From Pseudomonas khorasanensis (GTDB taxonomy: Bacteria > Pseudomonadota > Gammaproteobacteria > Pseudomonadales > Pseudomonadaceae), in the NCBI RefSeq assembly GCF_014268505.2, contig NZ_JABWQP020000007.1, forward strand, positions 166,393-230,392: a stretch of 64,000 nt of DNA, read 5' to 3'. A program made the position numbers and the translations under genes. Under the pieces are notes generated by a model. That model was given only the letters and a program-made list of their open reading frames with translations. It had not been told where the DNA came from and made no database searches. The stretch's first letter is position 1. Each line of letters starts with the position of its first letter. Shown here in pieces: positions 9,091 through 22,500 of this stretch.

Positions 9091-9485
9091 GTCGGCTGTC
9101 GGGCCGCCTTCGCGAGCAGGTTCGCTCCAACAAAAGCAAAAGCAACGCAGCGTAGCTGCCCGCGGCGAAGCCGCCCCACTCCACAATGAGCGCAAGCTCG
9201 AGTACCGCTCTTGATCTTGATCCACGGGCGACGTCGGAAGGCTGAGTGGAGGGGTTGATCAGGGCGTGGGAGCGCAGCGACCGTACGACGCAGTCGTACA
9301 CAGCGAGTGTAGGTGCAGCGAAGCCAACCGGAGCCGCTGCGCCCGGATCGATCCCGGAGCGAAGGAACCCGAGCCTGCGAGGGCCGAACGCAGGAGCAAG
9401 CCTTTTTGGTTACTTTTTCGGCGTCTGGAAAAAGTGACCCGCCGTAAGGGCGGAACCGTAATCAGCAACCCCCGCAGCAACGGAT
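9091..9485 (+). repeat. Dispersed composite repeat, copy 2 (full length)
   Basis: About 395 bases matching 49850-50256 in the same orientation. It starts with a REP element (GCGAGCAGGTTCGCTCC), then has a GC-rich segment, a hairpin GTACGAC-GCA-GTCGTAC (9283-9299), the GGATCGATCCCG block and a T-rich stretch, and ends near GCAACGGATAT. Differences between copies are scattered substitutions and small indels. There is no transposase and no convincing ORF; frames inside it translate to low-complexity Arg/Ser/Ala-rich shadows. Confidence 0.85.
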
Positions 9486-9492
9486 ATGCACG

Positions 9493-10449
9493 CTAAACCA
9501 GAGCCCGCGAAAGCGCCCCACCAACCCGCCCATGCACCTCCAGAACCCCAGGCACCACCGAAGCCAGCCGCAGCAAATCATGCGTCAACCCCTCACAGCG
9601 CTCGACCTCGACACGCACTCCATGTTCGCGCAGCTTATCGACATAAGCCTGCCCTTCATCCAGCAACGGATCAAACCCGGCCAACAGCACAATGGCCGGC
9701 GCGACACCGCGCAAATCCTCCGCCAGCAACGGCGAAAAACGCCAATCCAGATAATCCTCCGGCGCACGCGCATAGTGCTGATAAAACCACTCCAGCGTGT
9801 CGTTCTCCAGCAGATAACCCTCGCCAAACAACAGACGCGAATCATGCGCCCGTGACGCATCAGTCACCGGATAACACAACAATTGCGCCTTGGGCGCGAT
9901 GGCCACGGTATGCGGTTGCACCACCGCCTGAATGGCAAGCACCGTCGCCAGCGTGGCTCCCGCGCTGTCGCCGCCAAACACGACCCGCGAACCATCCAGG
10001 CCGAGGGTCGCAGCCTGTTCGGCCAGCCACGACAAAGCGTCCTCGCCATCCTCCAGTGCTGTCGGAAAGCGATGCTCCGGTGCGCGCCGGTAGCCGACCG
10101 AAAGCACCGCACACGGCGTGCGCTGACAGAACTCGCGGCAGACGCCGTCATGTGAATCCAGACTGCCGACCACAAACCCGCCACCGTGGAAATACACCAA
10201 CACCGGCAGTGGCGAGGGAACTCCATCGGGCCGATACAAACGCAACGCCAGTGCCGCGCCGTCACGGGCCTGTGTTTCGATCTCGATGACTTCAAGATCC
10301 TGCGGTGCGGGCCAGCGCAGTTGCGCGGTGGTCTGCTCGAATGTGGTACGGGCCTCGCTCGGGGTCAGCTGGTGCATGGCCGGCAGGCCGGCGTCCTGGC
10401 TGTCTTGAGCGAGGTCGAGGAAAGCTTCCAGATCAGGGTGTAACGACAT
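9493..10449 (-). CDS. HSL-family alpha/beta hydrolase, candidate pyoverdine release enzyme
   Basis: 318 residues from ATG 10449 (MSLHPDLEAF), chosen because AAGGA lies at good distance; an upstream in-frame ATG (10506) would overlap non-conserved sequence. It shows the hormone-sensitive-lipase oxyanion motif HGGG (88-91), the nucleophile motif GDSAG with S162, a late FDPLLDEG aspartate and GLTHD histidine. No signal peptide, so cytoplasmic. It lies 69 bases after the last NRPS gene on the same strand with no terminator between, so it is probably cotranscribed. As I recall, a lipase/esterase gene occupies the same place in P. putida KT2440. Since the last NRPS lacks a thioesterase, it could release or trim the peptide; this is inference. 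Confidence 0.8.
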   Translation of the reverse strand: MSLHPDLEAFLDLAQDSQDAGLPAMHQLTPSEARTTFEQTTAQLRWPAPQDLEVIEIETQARDGAALALRLYRPDGVPSPLPVLVYFHGGGFVVGSLDSHDGVCREFCQRTPCAVLSVGYRRAPEHRFPTALEDGEDALSWLAEQAATLGLDGSRVVFGGDSAGATLATVLAIQAVVQPHTVAIAPKAQLLCYPVTDASRAHDSRLLFGEGYLLENDTLEWFYQHYARAPEDYLDWRFSPLLAEDLRGVAPAIVLLAGFDPLLDEGQAYVDKLREHGVRVEVERCEGLTHDLLRLASVVPGVLEVHGRVGGALSRALV

Positions 10450-10518
10450 CGATAAAAATCCTTGTATCCGCAAAAAGACGGGCGCGCCTGGGCAGCGCCC
10501 GCGCAAAAGGCCCGGCGA

Positions 10519-13500
10519 TCAACCCGCCCGTGCCATGCAGTGCTCGATCAACGCCTCAAGCTCTCCCTGGTAATCGCTCATCAGGGCATCCATGGTGCCG
10601 GCCCGGTAGCGCTGGCTGCTGTAGATGCAACGCAAGGCCAATTGACCGTCATAGACCTGGCCGACAATTTCCAGCCAGTTGCCCAGGTTCGCCTTGAGGC
10701 TGTAGTTGTCGCCGGTTTCTTCCAGTGCCGGCACCAGCAGTGCCTTCTCGTCGAAGCTCTGGTCGAACTGTCCGAGGTAATTGAACGTGACCCGTGCTTG
10801 CGGCAGCCCCGCCAGTTGCGCCGAGATTTCAGGCCCGGCCAGATGGCGCAGCACGCCATAGCCGATGCCCTTCTGCGGTACGGCCGCCAACTGTGTCTGC
10901 ACATCGACGATCGATTGACCAATGTCGTTGCTGTCCGGGCGCAGGCGCACCGGGAACATGCTGGTGAACCAGCCGAGGCTGCGGCTCAGGTCGATCGATT
11001 CGAAGAGGTCTTCGCGGCCGTGTCCTTCGAGCAGAATCAGCGCTGATGGTTGCTGGCTCCAGCGGCACAGGGCGCGACTGAGCGCCGACAACAGCAGATC
11101 GTTGATCTGTGTGCCGTACACCGCCGGGGCCTGTTTGAGCAGTTGTTCGGTGTGCTCGCGAGACAGCTTGAGCCGTGCCTGTGCCTGTTGCCGCACAAGG
11201 TTTTTACCGCGCGGGTTGTCGCACGGCAGATCGACGCCCGGTTGATCCAGTTGCTCCAGCCAGTAAACCAGTTCCTGCTCGGCAATCACCGGCGCTTGCG
11301 CCTGCAACGCTTCGGCGAACGAACGATAACTGCTGGTGCGAATCGGCAGCTGCGGTTGCGACCCCTGCACGCAGGCCTCGTAAGCCACTTTCAGATCGTC
11401 GAGCAGAATCCGCCAGGACACGGTGTCGACAACCAGGTGATGGATCACCACCAGCAAGCGCGCCTGGCCGTCCGGCAAAGCCACATGCATGACCCGCCAG
11501 ACCGGCCCGTCGTCCAGCTTGAGGCTGCGCTGCGCGAGGTTGGCCAAGGCTTCGACCTCTTCGCTGTTTCGCGCTTCACGGCGCCACAGCACCGCTTCGG
11601 TCGGCTCGGTGGTGCTGTAGCGCTGCAGCCAGCGCCCGGCGTCATTGGAGAACCGCAGGCGCAGCGAATCGTGATGCTGTTCGATCCAGCCCAGTGCCTG
11701 TTCCAGTGCATCCAGATCCAGTGGCTGACGCGCGCTCAGCAGCAGCGACTGGTTGTAGTGATGCGCCTCGGCCATGCCTTCGGCGAAGAACCATTCCTGG
11801 ATCGGCAGCAGATTGAACACGCCCTCAGCGGCCACTTGGGTCACGTCCGGCAATGGTTGCCCATCGCCCTTCTTCGCCACTTGCTGCTCGACGATGCCAG
11901 CGATGGTTTGATAGCGCATCAGATCGCGCAGCTTCAGATCCATTTGCAGCGTCGGATGGTTTCTCACCCGCGAGATCACTTGCAGGCTGAGGATCGAATC
12001 GCCGCCGAGTTCGAAGAAGTTATCGCTGATGCCGACCTGCTCGACCTGCAACACCTGCGCCCAGATCTCAGCCAGCAAGGACTCCTGCTCAGTGCGCGGG
12101 GCGAGGTATTCGAAGCTTTTGAACTCCGGCTCGGGCAGCGCCTTGCGATCGAGTTTGCCGTTGGGTGTAACCGGGAACGCACTGAGGCAGACAATCTGCG
12201 CCGGCACCATGTATTCGGGCAGCGAGGCGCGCAGCCCGACCTTGAGTTCATCACCGATGTCTTCACCGGTGGCGGTGACCACGTAACCGATCAGTTGTTT
12301 GCCCGAAGCGTTGTCGCGAGCGATCACCAGCGCGTCGGTGACCGCAGGCAATTGACGCAGGCTGGCCTCGACTTCGCCCAGTTCGATACGGAAGCCACGC
12401 ACCTTGACCTGATGGTCGATCCGCCCGACGTAATCGACCACGCCGTCGGCACGACGCCGCACCAGATCGCCGCTGCGGTACAGGCGTTCGCCCGGGGCAA
12501 ACGGGTTGGGCACGAAGCGCTCGGCGGTCAGATCGGGCCGCCCGTAATAACCCCGGGCGACGCCGTAACCGCCGATGTACAACTCACCGGCAAAGCCCGG
12601 CGGCAACGGATTCAAGTTATCGTCGAGCACGTACAGCGAGCGCGCACCGACAGCGCGGCCGATCGGCGCATACGCAGCTTCGCAGTGCTGGCTGACGGCG
12701 ACTTTCCAGAGCATCGGCGTGACCACGGTTTCGGTCGGGCCGTAACCGTTTGTGAAGTACTGCGGGCGCAAAGCCGCTTTCACCTGTTCGAAGGTCTGCT
12801 CCGGCACCGCATCGCCACCGAAGCAATAGATGCGCACCGGCGGCGGTGCAATGCCACTGGCCGCCGCGTACTCGGCCAGTTGCTTGAGATAAGCCGGCGG
12901 GAAGCAGGCGATGGTCACGCCGTAATCATGCAAGGCCTGATACGTCTGCTCCGGTGTCCACAGGCAACCGTCGCGGATCACCAGGCGACCGCCGCTGTAC
13001 AACGTACTCAGCCAGCGTTCGTGAGCGCCATCGAAAGCGAACGACATGAAGTGCAGCTCGCAACTGCTGGCATCCATTTCGTACAACTCGGCGATGGCCT
13101 GGCAGTGCATGCTGAGCGGGCCTTGCGTCACCGCCACGCCTTTCGGCCGCCCGGTGGAACCCGAGGTGTAAACCAGATACGCCAGGCTCTGTTCGTGAAC
13201 ATGGCAGGCCGGGGCAGCATCGCTGTAACGGCTGCGATCAAGCTGATCGATTTCCAGGCGCTGCACGCCTTGCGGCGCCGGCAACGTCGCGCGCAGGCTG
13301 CTTTGCGTCAGCAGCAGGGCCATGCGCGAATCTTCGATCATGTACGCCAGGCGCTCCGGCGGATAATCGATGTCCAGCGGCACGTAAGCCGCACCGCTCT
13401 TGAGCACGGCGAGGAAGCTCACCAGCATTTCCAGCGAACGCGGCAACGCCACGCCGATCACTACTTCCGGCCCGGCACCGTGCGCAATCAGGCACTGCGC

Positions 13501-16500
13501 CAGACGATTGCCCTGCTGCTCGAGTTCGGCGTAAGTCAGGCTTTCGCCCGCGCATTGCACCGCGATCGCATCGGGTTGCTGCTGTGCATGACGGCTGATC
13601 AGCTCAGGCAACAGACGCGGCTCATGGCGGTGTGGCGGTTCTGCACTCCAGGCCTGCGCCGCTTGCCATTGTTCGCTGGACAACCGCTGCAGATTGCCCA
13701 GCCGTTCATACGGCGCGGCCATCATCGCATCAAGGGTGTTTTCCAGCGTCACGCGAATGCCTTCCACCGCCTCGGCGCTGAAGTGGCTGCGCAGGTACAG
13801 GTACTCGATCGACAACTCGTCGCCGAGCATGACCGCGAGGTCCATCGGCACGTTGGTCACGCCGTGGCCGATGGATTTGCCGAAGGTCAGATCGGTGTCG
13901 GTTTCTTCCTGCAGACGTTCGTCGATCGGGAAGTTCTCGAACACCACAATGCTGTCGAACAACGCCTGGCCGCCGAGGCTCGACCAGCGCTGCACATCAG
14001 CCAGTGGGGCCTGTGAATAGTCGCGAATGTCGAGGTTGTAGGCCTGCACTTCGCCCAGCCAGTCGGCCAGGCGCTGATCGGCTTGCGGGGTTTGAATGAT
14101 CGGCAAGGTATTGATGAACAGACCGAGCATGTTGCCGACATTCGGCAGACTTTCCGGACGCCCCGACACCGTGGCGCCGAACGTCACCGTCTGTTGGCCG
14201 GTATAGCGCTGTAGCAGCAGCAGCCATGCGCCCTGAATCAACGTGTTGGGGGTGATCCGCAAGTCGCGGCAGAACTCCAGCAAACGCGCGGTGTGCGCCT
14301 TGTCCCAATTCGAGTAAATCGCATCGTGACCGGCAACATCGGCGCTGTGGCGCGGATGCATCGCCTGACTCAGTGCCGTCGGCTCGTTGACGACTGCCAG
14401 ACGCGCCTTCCAGAACAACGCTTGCGCGTCCTGATCCTGCGCCTGCAACCAGGCGATGAAGTCGCGATAGCGTCCGTTTTCGCCAGTGATTTCGCCCTTG
14501 GAGTAGTACTGCAAGACCTCGCCAAACAGCCTCGAGCTGCTCCAGCCATCCATCAGGATGTGATGGCTGGTCCAGATCATCTGGTACTGCTCGTCGCCCA
14601 GGCGCAGCAAAGTCACCCGCTGCAAACGCGCCTCGGACAAGTCGAAACCCAGCGCACGGTCGGCGCTGGCGAACTCGGCAATCGTCGCTTCGCTGCAGTC
14701 CTGCTCACGCCAATCGAGTATCTGCATTTGCAGCGGCGCATGGCGATGCACAACCTGCAACGGTTTGGCCAGACCATCCTGCCAATGAAAACTGGTGCGC
14801 AGGATCGCCTGACGGACGATGACGAACTCCCACGCCTGGCGGAATCGCTCCACGTCGAGCCCCTTGATCGGCAGGCTGACCTGTTGCACATAAAGGCTGC
14901 TGCCGTTATCCGACAGCGTATGGAAGAGCATGCCTTCCTGCATCGGCGACAGCGGATAGACGTCTTCGATCAGTTGCGCTGGCACCGGCAAGGCATCGAG
15001 CTGCGCCTGATCCAGTTGCGCCAACGGGTACTCGATAGCGGCGCTCGATTGCTCATCGGCAACCGAAACGACCGCTGCCAGCTTTTGCACGGTCTGCTGC
15101 TGGAACAGATCTTTGGGCGTAAAGCCAATCCCCTGCTGACGCGCGCGGCTGACCAGTTGGATCGAGATGATTGAATCACCGCCAAGGGCGAAGAAGTTAT
15201 CGGTCACCCCGACCCGCTCGATCTTGAGAATGTCCTGCCAGACCTCGGCCAGTTGTTGTTCGAGTGGCGTCGACGGCGCCACGTAATCACGTTGCGACTG
15301 GCTGGCGTCCGGCACCGGCAAGGCCTTGCGATCAAGTTTACCGTTGGGCGTCAGCGGCAACTGCTCGAGAAACAGCCACTGCGCCGGCACCATGTATTCC
15401 GGCAGATGAGCCTTGAGCGCGGCTTGCAGCGCGGCACTCAGATCATCCAGTTGGGCGAGGCTCTGATCGGCTTCGGCCGGCACCACATAGGCCACCAGTT
15501 GCTGACCGCCAACGCCGTCCGCCGCCAGCACCACGCCTTCGCGAACGCCGACCTGCGTCAGCAGACGCGCTTCGATTTCGCCCAGTTCGATACGGAAGCC
15601 GCGCACCTTGACCTGGTGATCAACGCGACCGACGTATTGGATACGGCCGTCGTCCATGAAACGCGTCAGGTCGCCGGTGCGGTACATGCGCTCGCCGTTG
15701 CTCGACGACGGATTGGGCACGAAACGCTCGGCGGTCAGGCCCGGGCGGAACAGGTAGCCACGGGTGATGCCCTCGCCAGCCAGATACAGTTCCGCTGAAA
15801 CGCCCAGCGGGGCCGCCTGCAATTGCTCGTCGAGCAGGTACGCGGTGGTGTTGCGCAGCGGCCGACCGATATTGGCCTGGCCGCCGAGTTCGCGACGGGT
15901 CCAGGTCGAATACGTGGTGTCTTCCGACGGCCCGTACAGGTCGTAGACGTGAGCCACCGAAGTCTCGCGGTACAACGTGTCGACCAGCGCCTGCTTCAGC
16001 GGCTCGCCGGCCAGATTGATGATGCGCACGCCCGGCGGGATCTGACCGATGCGCTGCAGCGCGGCAATCGCCGACGGCACGGTGTTGATCAGACGCACCT
16101 GCTCACGCTCGGGCAAGTCCGGCAGCTCGAGGGCGTTGCGCGCCATGACGATCGAACCGCCGCGCGCGAGGGTGACAAAAATCTCCCACACCGACAGGTC
16201 GAAGCACACCGACGTCGACGCCAGCACGCCTTGCAGATCGTCCTCGCTGTAGACCTCGGCGGACCAGTCGATCAGCGCCTGTACGTTGCGGTGGGCAATG
16301 GCCACGCCTTTCGGTTTGCCGGTGGAGCCGGAGGTGTAGATCACATAGGCGAGACTGGTCGAGTCGGCGCGCGCCGGCAGGTTGTCCAGCGCCTGCCCGG
16401 CAAAGGCCTGGCCGCCGGCCTCGACCAGCAGCACCTGCGCTTCGGTCGACGGCAATTGCGCCAGCAGCGCTTGTTGGGTCAGCAAAACTTTCGCCTGGCT

Positions 16501-19500
16501 GTCGTCGAGCATGTAGGCCACGCGGTCGGCCGGGTAATCCGGATCCAGCGGCACGTAGGTGCCGCCGGCCTTGAGCACTGCCATCAGGGCGATCAACAGC
16601 TCCGCCGAACGCGGCATCGCCACCCCGACGCGAACTTCCGCAGTCACACCGAGCGTCAGCAGATGACGGGCCAACTGGTTTGCGCGCCGGTTCAATTCGT
16701 CGTAGCTCAGGGCCACACCGGCATGACTCAACGCCAGTGCCTGCGGATGCGCTGCGACCCGAGCTTCAAAGCTCTGCGAGATCAGGCGCTCGGTCGGATA
16801 CGCCGCGTGATTGTCGTTCCACTGCGCGAGTATCTGCCGCTCGGCCAGCGGCAGCAGGCCGATCTCGCCGAGAGGCCGCTGCGGCGCTTCGATGAATTGC
16901 TGAAGCAATTCGCGCAAATGCGCTGCCAGGCCCAGCACGCTGCGTTCGGCAAAGTGCTCGGTGAGGTAGTTGAAATCGAGATTGAGCACTTCGCTGGCGC
17001 CCGCGATCAGGGTCAGCCCGTAGTTGGTCTGCTCGCGATGCTCCAGACCGGAGAAACGCAGCCCGCCCGGATTCGCCTCCAGCGCGTCCGACACGGGGTA
17101 GTTCTCAAACACCAGCAAGGTGTCGAACAACGCTTCGCCACTCAGCGCGGCCAGGCGCTGAATATCCTGCAGCGGTGTCTGTTCGTAGTCGCGCAACAAC
17201 AGGTTCTTGTCCTGCACGCTGCGCACCCAGTCGCCGACGCTGACCGTGGCCTGCGGGCTGGCGATCACCGGCAGGGTGTTGATGAACAGCCCAAGTTGTT
17301 CCTCGATTCCCGGCAGGTCCACCGGGCGCCCGGACACCGTGGCGCCGAACGCCACGGTGCTCTGGCCGGTGTAGCGCTGCAAGACCAGCAGCCATGCGGC
17401 TTGCACCAGACTGTTGAGCGTCACCTGTTGTTGGCGGGAGAAATGGTTCAGACGCTGGGTCAACGCTTCGTCGAAATGCAGGCGATGCATCTGTTTGCCC
17501 GGCCCCGGCACGGTTTGCCCGTGGCAGGCCGAGGCCAGTCGGGTCGGCTCGTCGAGCTCGGCCAGTTGACCGCGCCAGAAGTCCTGCGCGGCGGCCTTGT
17601 CCTGCCCTTGCAGCCAGACCAGAAAATCCCGATAGCGGCCCTGTGCGCTCGGTACCGGCTGGCCGGCGTAATCCTGCAGCACCTCGCCGAACATCCGCGA
17701 GTTGCTCCAGCCATCCATCAGGATGTGGTGGCAGGTGAAGATCAGCCGATGCCGTTCATCGGCGGTGCGCAGCAGGCACAGGCGCAACAGCGGTGGATTC
17801 TGCAGGTCGAAGCCGCGTTCACGGTCGGCCTGCGCCCGCGCTTCAAGCACCGCCGGCAGATCGGCGACATCGCGCACATCGACTTCTGGCATTTCCAGGG
17901 TCAGCTGGCGATTAATCACTTGCAACGGCGCATCGAGGCCATCGCGGCCCCAGATGAAACCGGCGCGCAGCACTTCATGGCGATCGACCACCCGTTGCCA
18001 AGCTTGCTGGAAGCGCGCCACGTCGAGGCCGTCGATGTCCAGCAGCATCTGATAGACATAGGCGCTGGGGTCAGCGTCGTACAGGCTGTGGAACAGAATG
18101 CCTTGCTGCATCGGCGCCAGCGGATAGATGTCCTCGATGCGCTGGGCGGCCATCGGCAGGCTGTCCAGATGCGCCTGGGACAAACCGGCCAAGGGTACGT
18201 CGGACGGCGTCAACCCGCCCGGATGGCTCAGACAGTGGTCAATCAATTCACACAGCGCTGCCTCGTAGGCGCGGGCCAGGCCGGCAATTGTCACTTCTTC
18301 GAAGACATCACTGCTGTAGGTCCAGGTCAGGCTCAACTGGCCCTGATAGACCCGGCCGTCGATGGTCAGCCAGTTGGCCATCGGCGCGTTTTCGTCCTGA
18401 CCGGCGCCTTTGTCCTCGGTGGCCGGCCGCCACAAGGCGTCTTCATCGAAGTTGTTGTCGAACTGGCCGAGGTAGTTGAACGTCACCTGCGGCTGCGCCA
18501 GCTCGCGTAACGCCGCTTGTGCGTCGGGCGTGCCGAGATAACGCAGCAAGCCGTAACCGATACCCTTGTTGGGGATCGCGCGCAGTTGCTCCTTGATGCC
18601 TTTGATCGAGGTTTCGAGACTGGCATCAGGCATCAGGCGTACCGGGAACATGCTGGTAAACCAACCCACGGTGCGGCTCAGGTCGATGTCATCGAAGAGG
18701 TCTTCGCGGCCATGACCTTCCAATTGCACCAGCGCACTGTCGCTGGCGGTCCACGCACACAACACCCGGGCCAGTGCGGTCAGCAGCAGGTCATTGACCT
18801 GGGTGCGGTAGACCGCCGGGGCCTGTTGCAGCAACTGGCGGGTGCGCTCGGCATCCAGACGCGTGTCGACGCTGCGCTCGAAGCGGTTGTTCAACTGGCC
18901 CTGCGGATTGTCCAGCGGCAAGGCGACAGGGGCGTCGCGCAACTGCTCGCGCCAGTAAGCCAGTTCACTGTCCAGGGCCGCGCTGCGGGCATGCTCTTGC
19001 AGGCGCGAGCCCCAGTCCTTGAAGGCGCTGGTCTTGGCCGGCAGACGCACGATTTTTCCGGCGCCGATCTGCTGATAAGCGCTTTGCAGATCTTCAAGCA
19101 GGATTCGCCACGACACGCCATCGACCACCAGGTGATGAATTACCAGCAACAGACGTTGACTGGCGTCCGGCAAGTCGATCAGCGCCGCGCGAATCAGCGG
19201 GCCGTTTTGCAGATCGAGGCTGCGTTGCAGTTCCAGACACAACGCCGGCAATGCCGCGCTGTCTTCCAGCGTGAAGGTGCGCAACACGTCTTGCGGCTGA
19301 TCCGCCGCGCCGTGGCGTTGCTGCCAGCCCTGCTCCGTTTCGCGATAGCGCAGACGCAAGGCGTCATGCTGCTTTTGCACGAGTACCAGGGCTTGTTGCA
19401 GCGCAGCGGCCTGCAGGGTTGTGGCCGGGGTCAGCAGGATCGACTGGTTCCAGTGATGACGCGCCGGGATATCGCTGTGGAAAAAGTACTGCTGGATCGG

Positions 19501-22500
19501 CGTCAGCGGCGCGTCGCCGAGCACCTCGCCCTGCTCCGTTTGCGCCGCGTCGCTTTGTTTCGCGACGGTCGCCAGACGTTGCACGGTCTGGTGCTGGAAG
19601 ATGTCCTTGGGCGTGAAATGAATGCCGGCCTGCCGCGCGCGGCTGACGACCTGAATCGAAATGATCGAATCGCCGCCCAGCTCGAAGAAATTGTCCTCAA
19701 GCCCGACCCGCCCGACCTTGAGCACGTCCTGCCAGATCTCGGCCAGCCGTTGTTCCAGTTCGTTGCGCGGTGCAGCGTAAGCCTGTTGCGCCTGAGCGAT
19801 TTGCGGCTGTGGCAGTTGCTTGCGGTCGAGTTTGCCGTTGGCGGTCAGCGGCAACCGTTCGAGGAATGCCCAACTGATCGGGACCATGTAATCCGGCAGG
19901 GTTTCGCGCAGGTGCGCCTTGATCGAATCACGCAGGGCGCCCTGCTCGTCCGCGTCCAGCGTTTCGTTGGGCACGACCCAGGTCGCCAGTTGCTGGCCGC
20001 TGAGGCCTTCCACCGCCAGCACCACGGTTTCGCGCACTTGCGGGTGCTTGAGCAGTTGCGCTTCGATTTCCCCCAACTCGATGCGGAAACCACGGATCTT
20101 CACCTGATGGTCGATACGCCCGATGTACTCGATCACTCCGTCGCCACGCAGCCGAGCGAGGTCGCCGGTGCGGTACAAACGTTCACCTGCCTTGCGGTTG
20201 AACGGATCGGGCACGAAGCGCGTGGCCGTCATGCCTGCCTGATTCAGGTACCCGCGCGCCAGACCGGCCCCGGCAATGTACAACTCGCCGATGCAGCCCG
20301 GCGGCACCAGGTTCAGCGAGCTGTCGAGCAAGTACCACGAAAGGTCGACAATCGGCGCGCCGATCGGACTGCTGTGGCTGCTGTGCAAATCGGCCAGCGA
20401 CAACGGACGATAGGTCACGTGCACGGTGGTTTCGGTGATGCCATACATGTTGATCAGGGTTGGCGTGTGATCGCCGAACCGCTCGAACCATGGGCGCAGG
20501 CTCTGCACTTCCAGCGCCTCGCCACCGAACACCACGTAACGCAGCGTGTTGCGGCGCGAAGAATCACTGGCGACCTGCATCAACGGTTTGAACGCCGATG
20601 GCGTCTGGTTCAACACCGTGACCTGTTCATCGCACAGCAGGGTGTAGAAATCCTCCGGCGAACGACTGACGTCATGGGGTACGACCACCAGTTTGCCGCC
20701 GTACAACAGGGCGCCGAAAATCTCCCAGACCGAGAAATCGAACGCGTAGGAATGGAACAGCGTCCAGCTGTCCTGCGGGCCGAAATCGAACCAGTGCTCG
20801 GTGGCGCTGAACAGGCGCATCACGTTGCCGTGCGGCAGCAAGGCGCCCTTGGGTTTGCCGGTGGAACCGGAGGTGTAGATAACGTAGGCCAGATTGTCCG
20901 GTGTGGTCAGGCACGGCGGGTTGGTTTCAATGCCGCATTCTGGCGCTTGATCCAGATCGAGGCACGCCAGCCCCGGCGGAATCGGCAATTGCCCGAGCAG
21001 ATGGCCCTGGGTCAACAGCAACTCAATACCGCTGTCCTTGATCATGTAGCTCAAGCGCTCATCCGGATAGCTCGGGTCCAGCGGCACATAGGCACCGCCA
21101 GCCTTCAACACCGCGAGGATGGCGACGATCATGTTCAGCGAACGCTCGACCGCAATGCCCACGCGCACGTCTGGTCCGACGCCACGATCGATCAGCGTGT
21201 GCGCCCACCGGTTGGCGCGGCGATTGAGTTCGGCGTAGGTCAGGCGCTGCCCGGCGAAGGTCACGGCCACGGCGTCTGCATGACGCTCGGCCTGGGCTTC
21301 GATGGCTTGATGAATGCACTGCGTCAGCGGCTGTTCGACCAGCACCGGATTCCATTGCGTCAACAGCTGTTGCTGCTGGCCGGCGTCGAGCATCGGCAGT
21401 TCGCCAATGCGCTGCGTCGGCTCGGCGACGATGGCCTGCAACAGCGCTGTCCAGTGTTGCGCCAGACGCTCGATGGTTGCCGCGTCGAACAGGTCGGTGG
21501 CGTACTTGAGCACCGCTTCGATGCCGTGAGCCTGTTCGGTGGTGTTGAGGGTCAGGTCGAACTGGGCGGTCTGGCTTTGCCATTCCAGCGGCTCGATGTT
21601 CAGCCCGTTCAGACGCGTCGCGACGCTTGCGCGGCGCTCTGCCTGGTGGTTGAACATCACTTGGAACAATGGGCTGTGACTGAGGCTGCGGCCCGGCTCC
21701 AGCGCTTCGACCAGTTGCTCGAACGGCAAGTCCTGATGGGCCTGGGCGTCCTGTGCAGTCTGTTTGACCTGACGCAGCAGCTCGACAAACGGCAGCTGTG
21801 CGTCCATGTCAGCCTTGAGCACCTGGGTGTTGACGAAGAAGCCAATCAGGCGCTCGATTTCCACCCGGCCACGGTTGGCCACTGGCACGCCGACACGGAT
21901 GTCGCGCTGCCCGCTGTAGCGATGCAACAGGGCCTGAAACGAGGCCAGCAGCAATACAAACAGGGTGACGTTTTCCTGCCGGGCAAAAGCCTTGAGCGCA
22001 TTGCTCAGCGCCGAATCAAGAATCAGGTTATGGCTCGCGCCGGCGAAGCCCTGATCAACCGAGCGCGGGCGATCCAGCGGCAGCTCCAGCACCGGCTGCT
22101 CGCCGCCGAGTTTTTGCTGCCAGTAGGCCAGTTGTCGCTCCTGCTCACCGGCCTCCATCCACTGGCGTTGCCACAAGGCGTAATCGGCGTATTGAATCGG
22201 CAGCGCCGGCAGACCGGCGTCGTGACCGAGATTGAAACCGGCATAAAGCTGCACAAGTTCTTCAATCATCACTTGCAGCGACCAGCCGTCGGAGACGATG
22301 TGGTGCAGGGTCAGCACCAGCACATGGTCAGTCGGGCTGACCTGCAGCAGCGCGGCACGCAGCAACGGGCCGTGCTGCAAATCGAAAGTCTTTTGGCTCT
22401 GGTTCTGCACGAAAGCCTGGATCGAGGTGTCCGGGTCATTCGCCGGCTCACCGCTCAGGCAATGAACGTCGAGGGCAAATGCACCTGCAGGCAGGACCAC

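Noticed and set aside
8597..9490. Several 60-140 codon ORFs between fpvA and the hydrolase
   Set aside because: They overlap the dispersed repeats on both strands, have no ribosome sites and no conserved domains.
10519..10900. A thioesterase at the C-terminus of the last NRPS
   Set aside because: The final residues are still epimerization-domain motifs (VTFNYLGQFD, then about 90 residues); no GxSxG motif follows.
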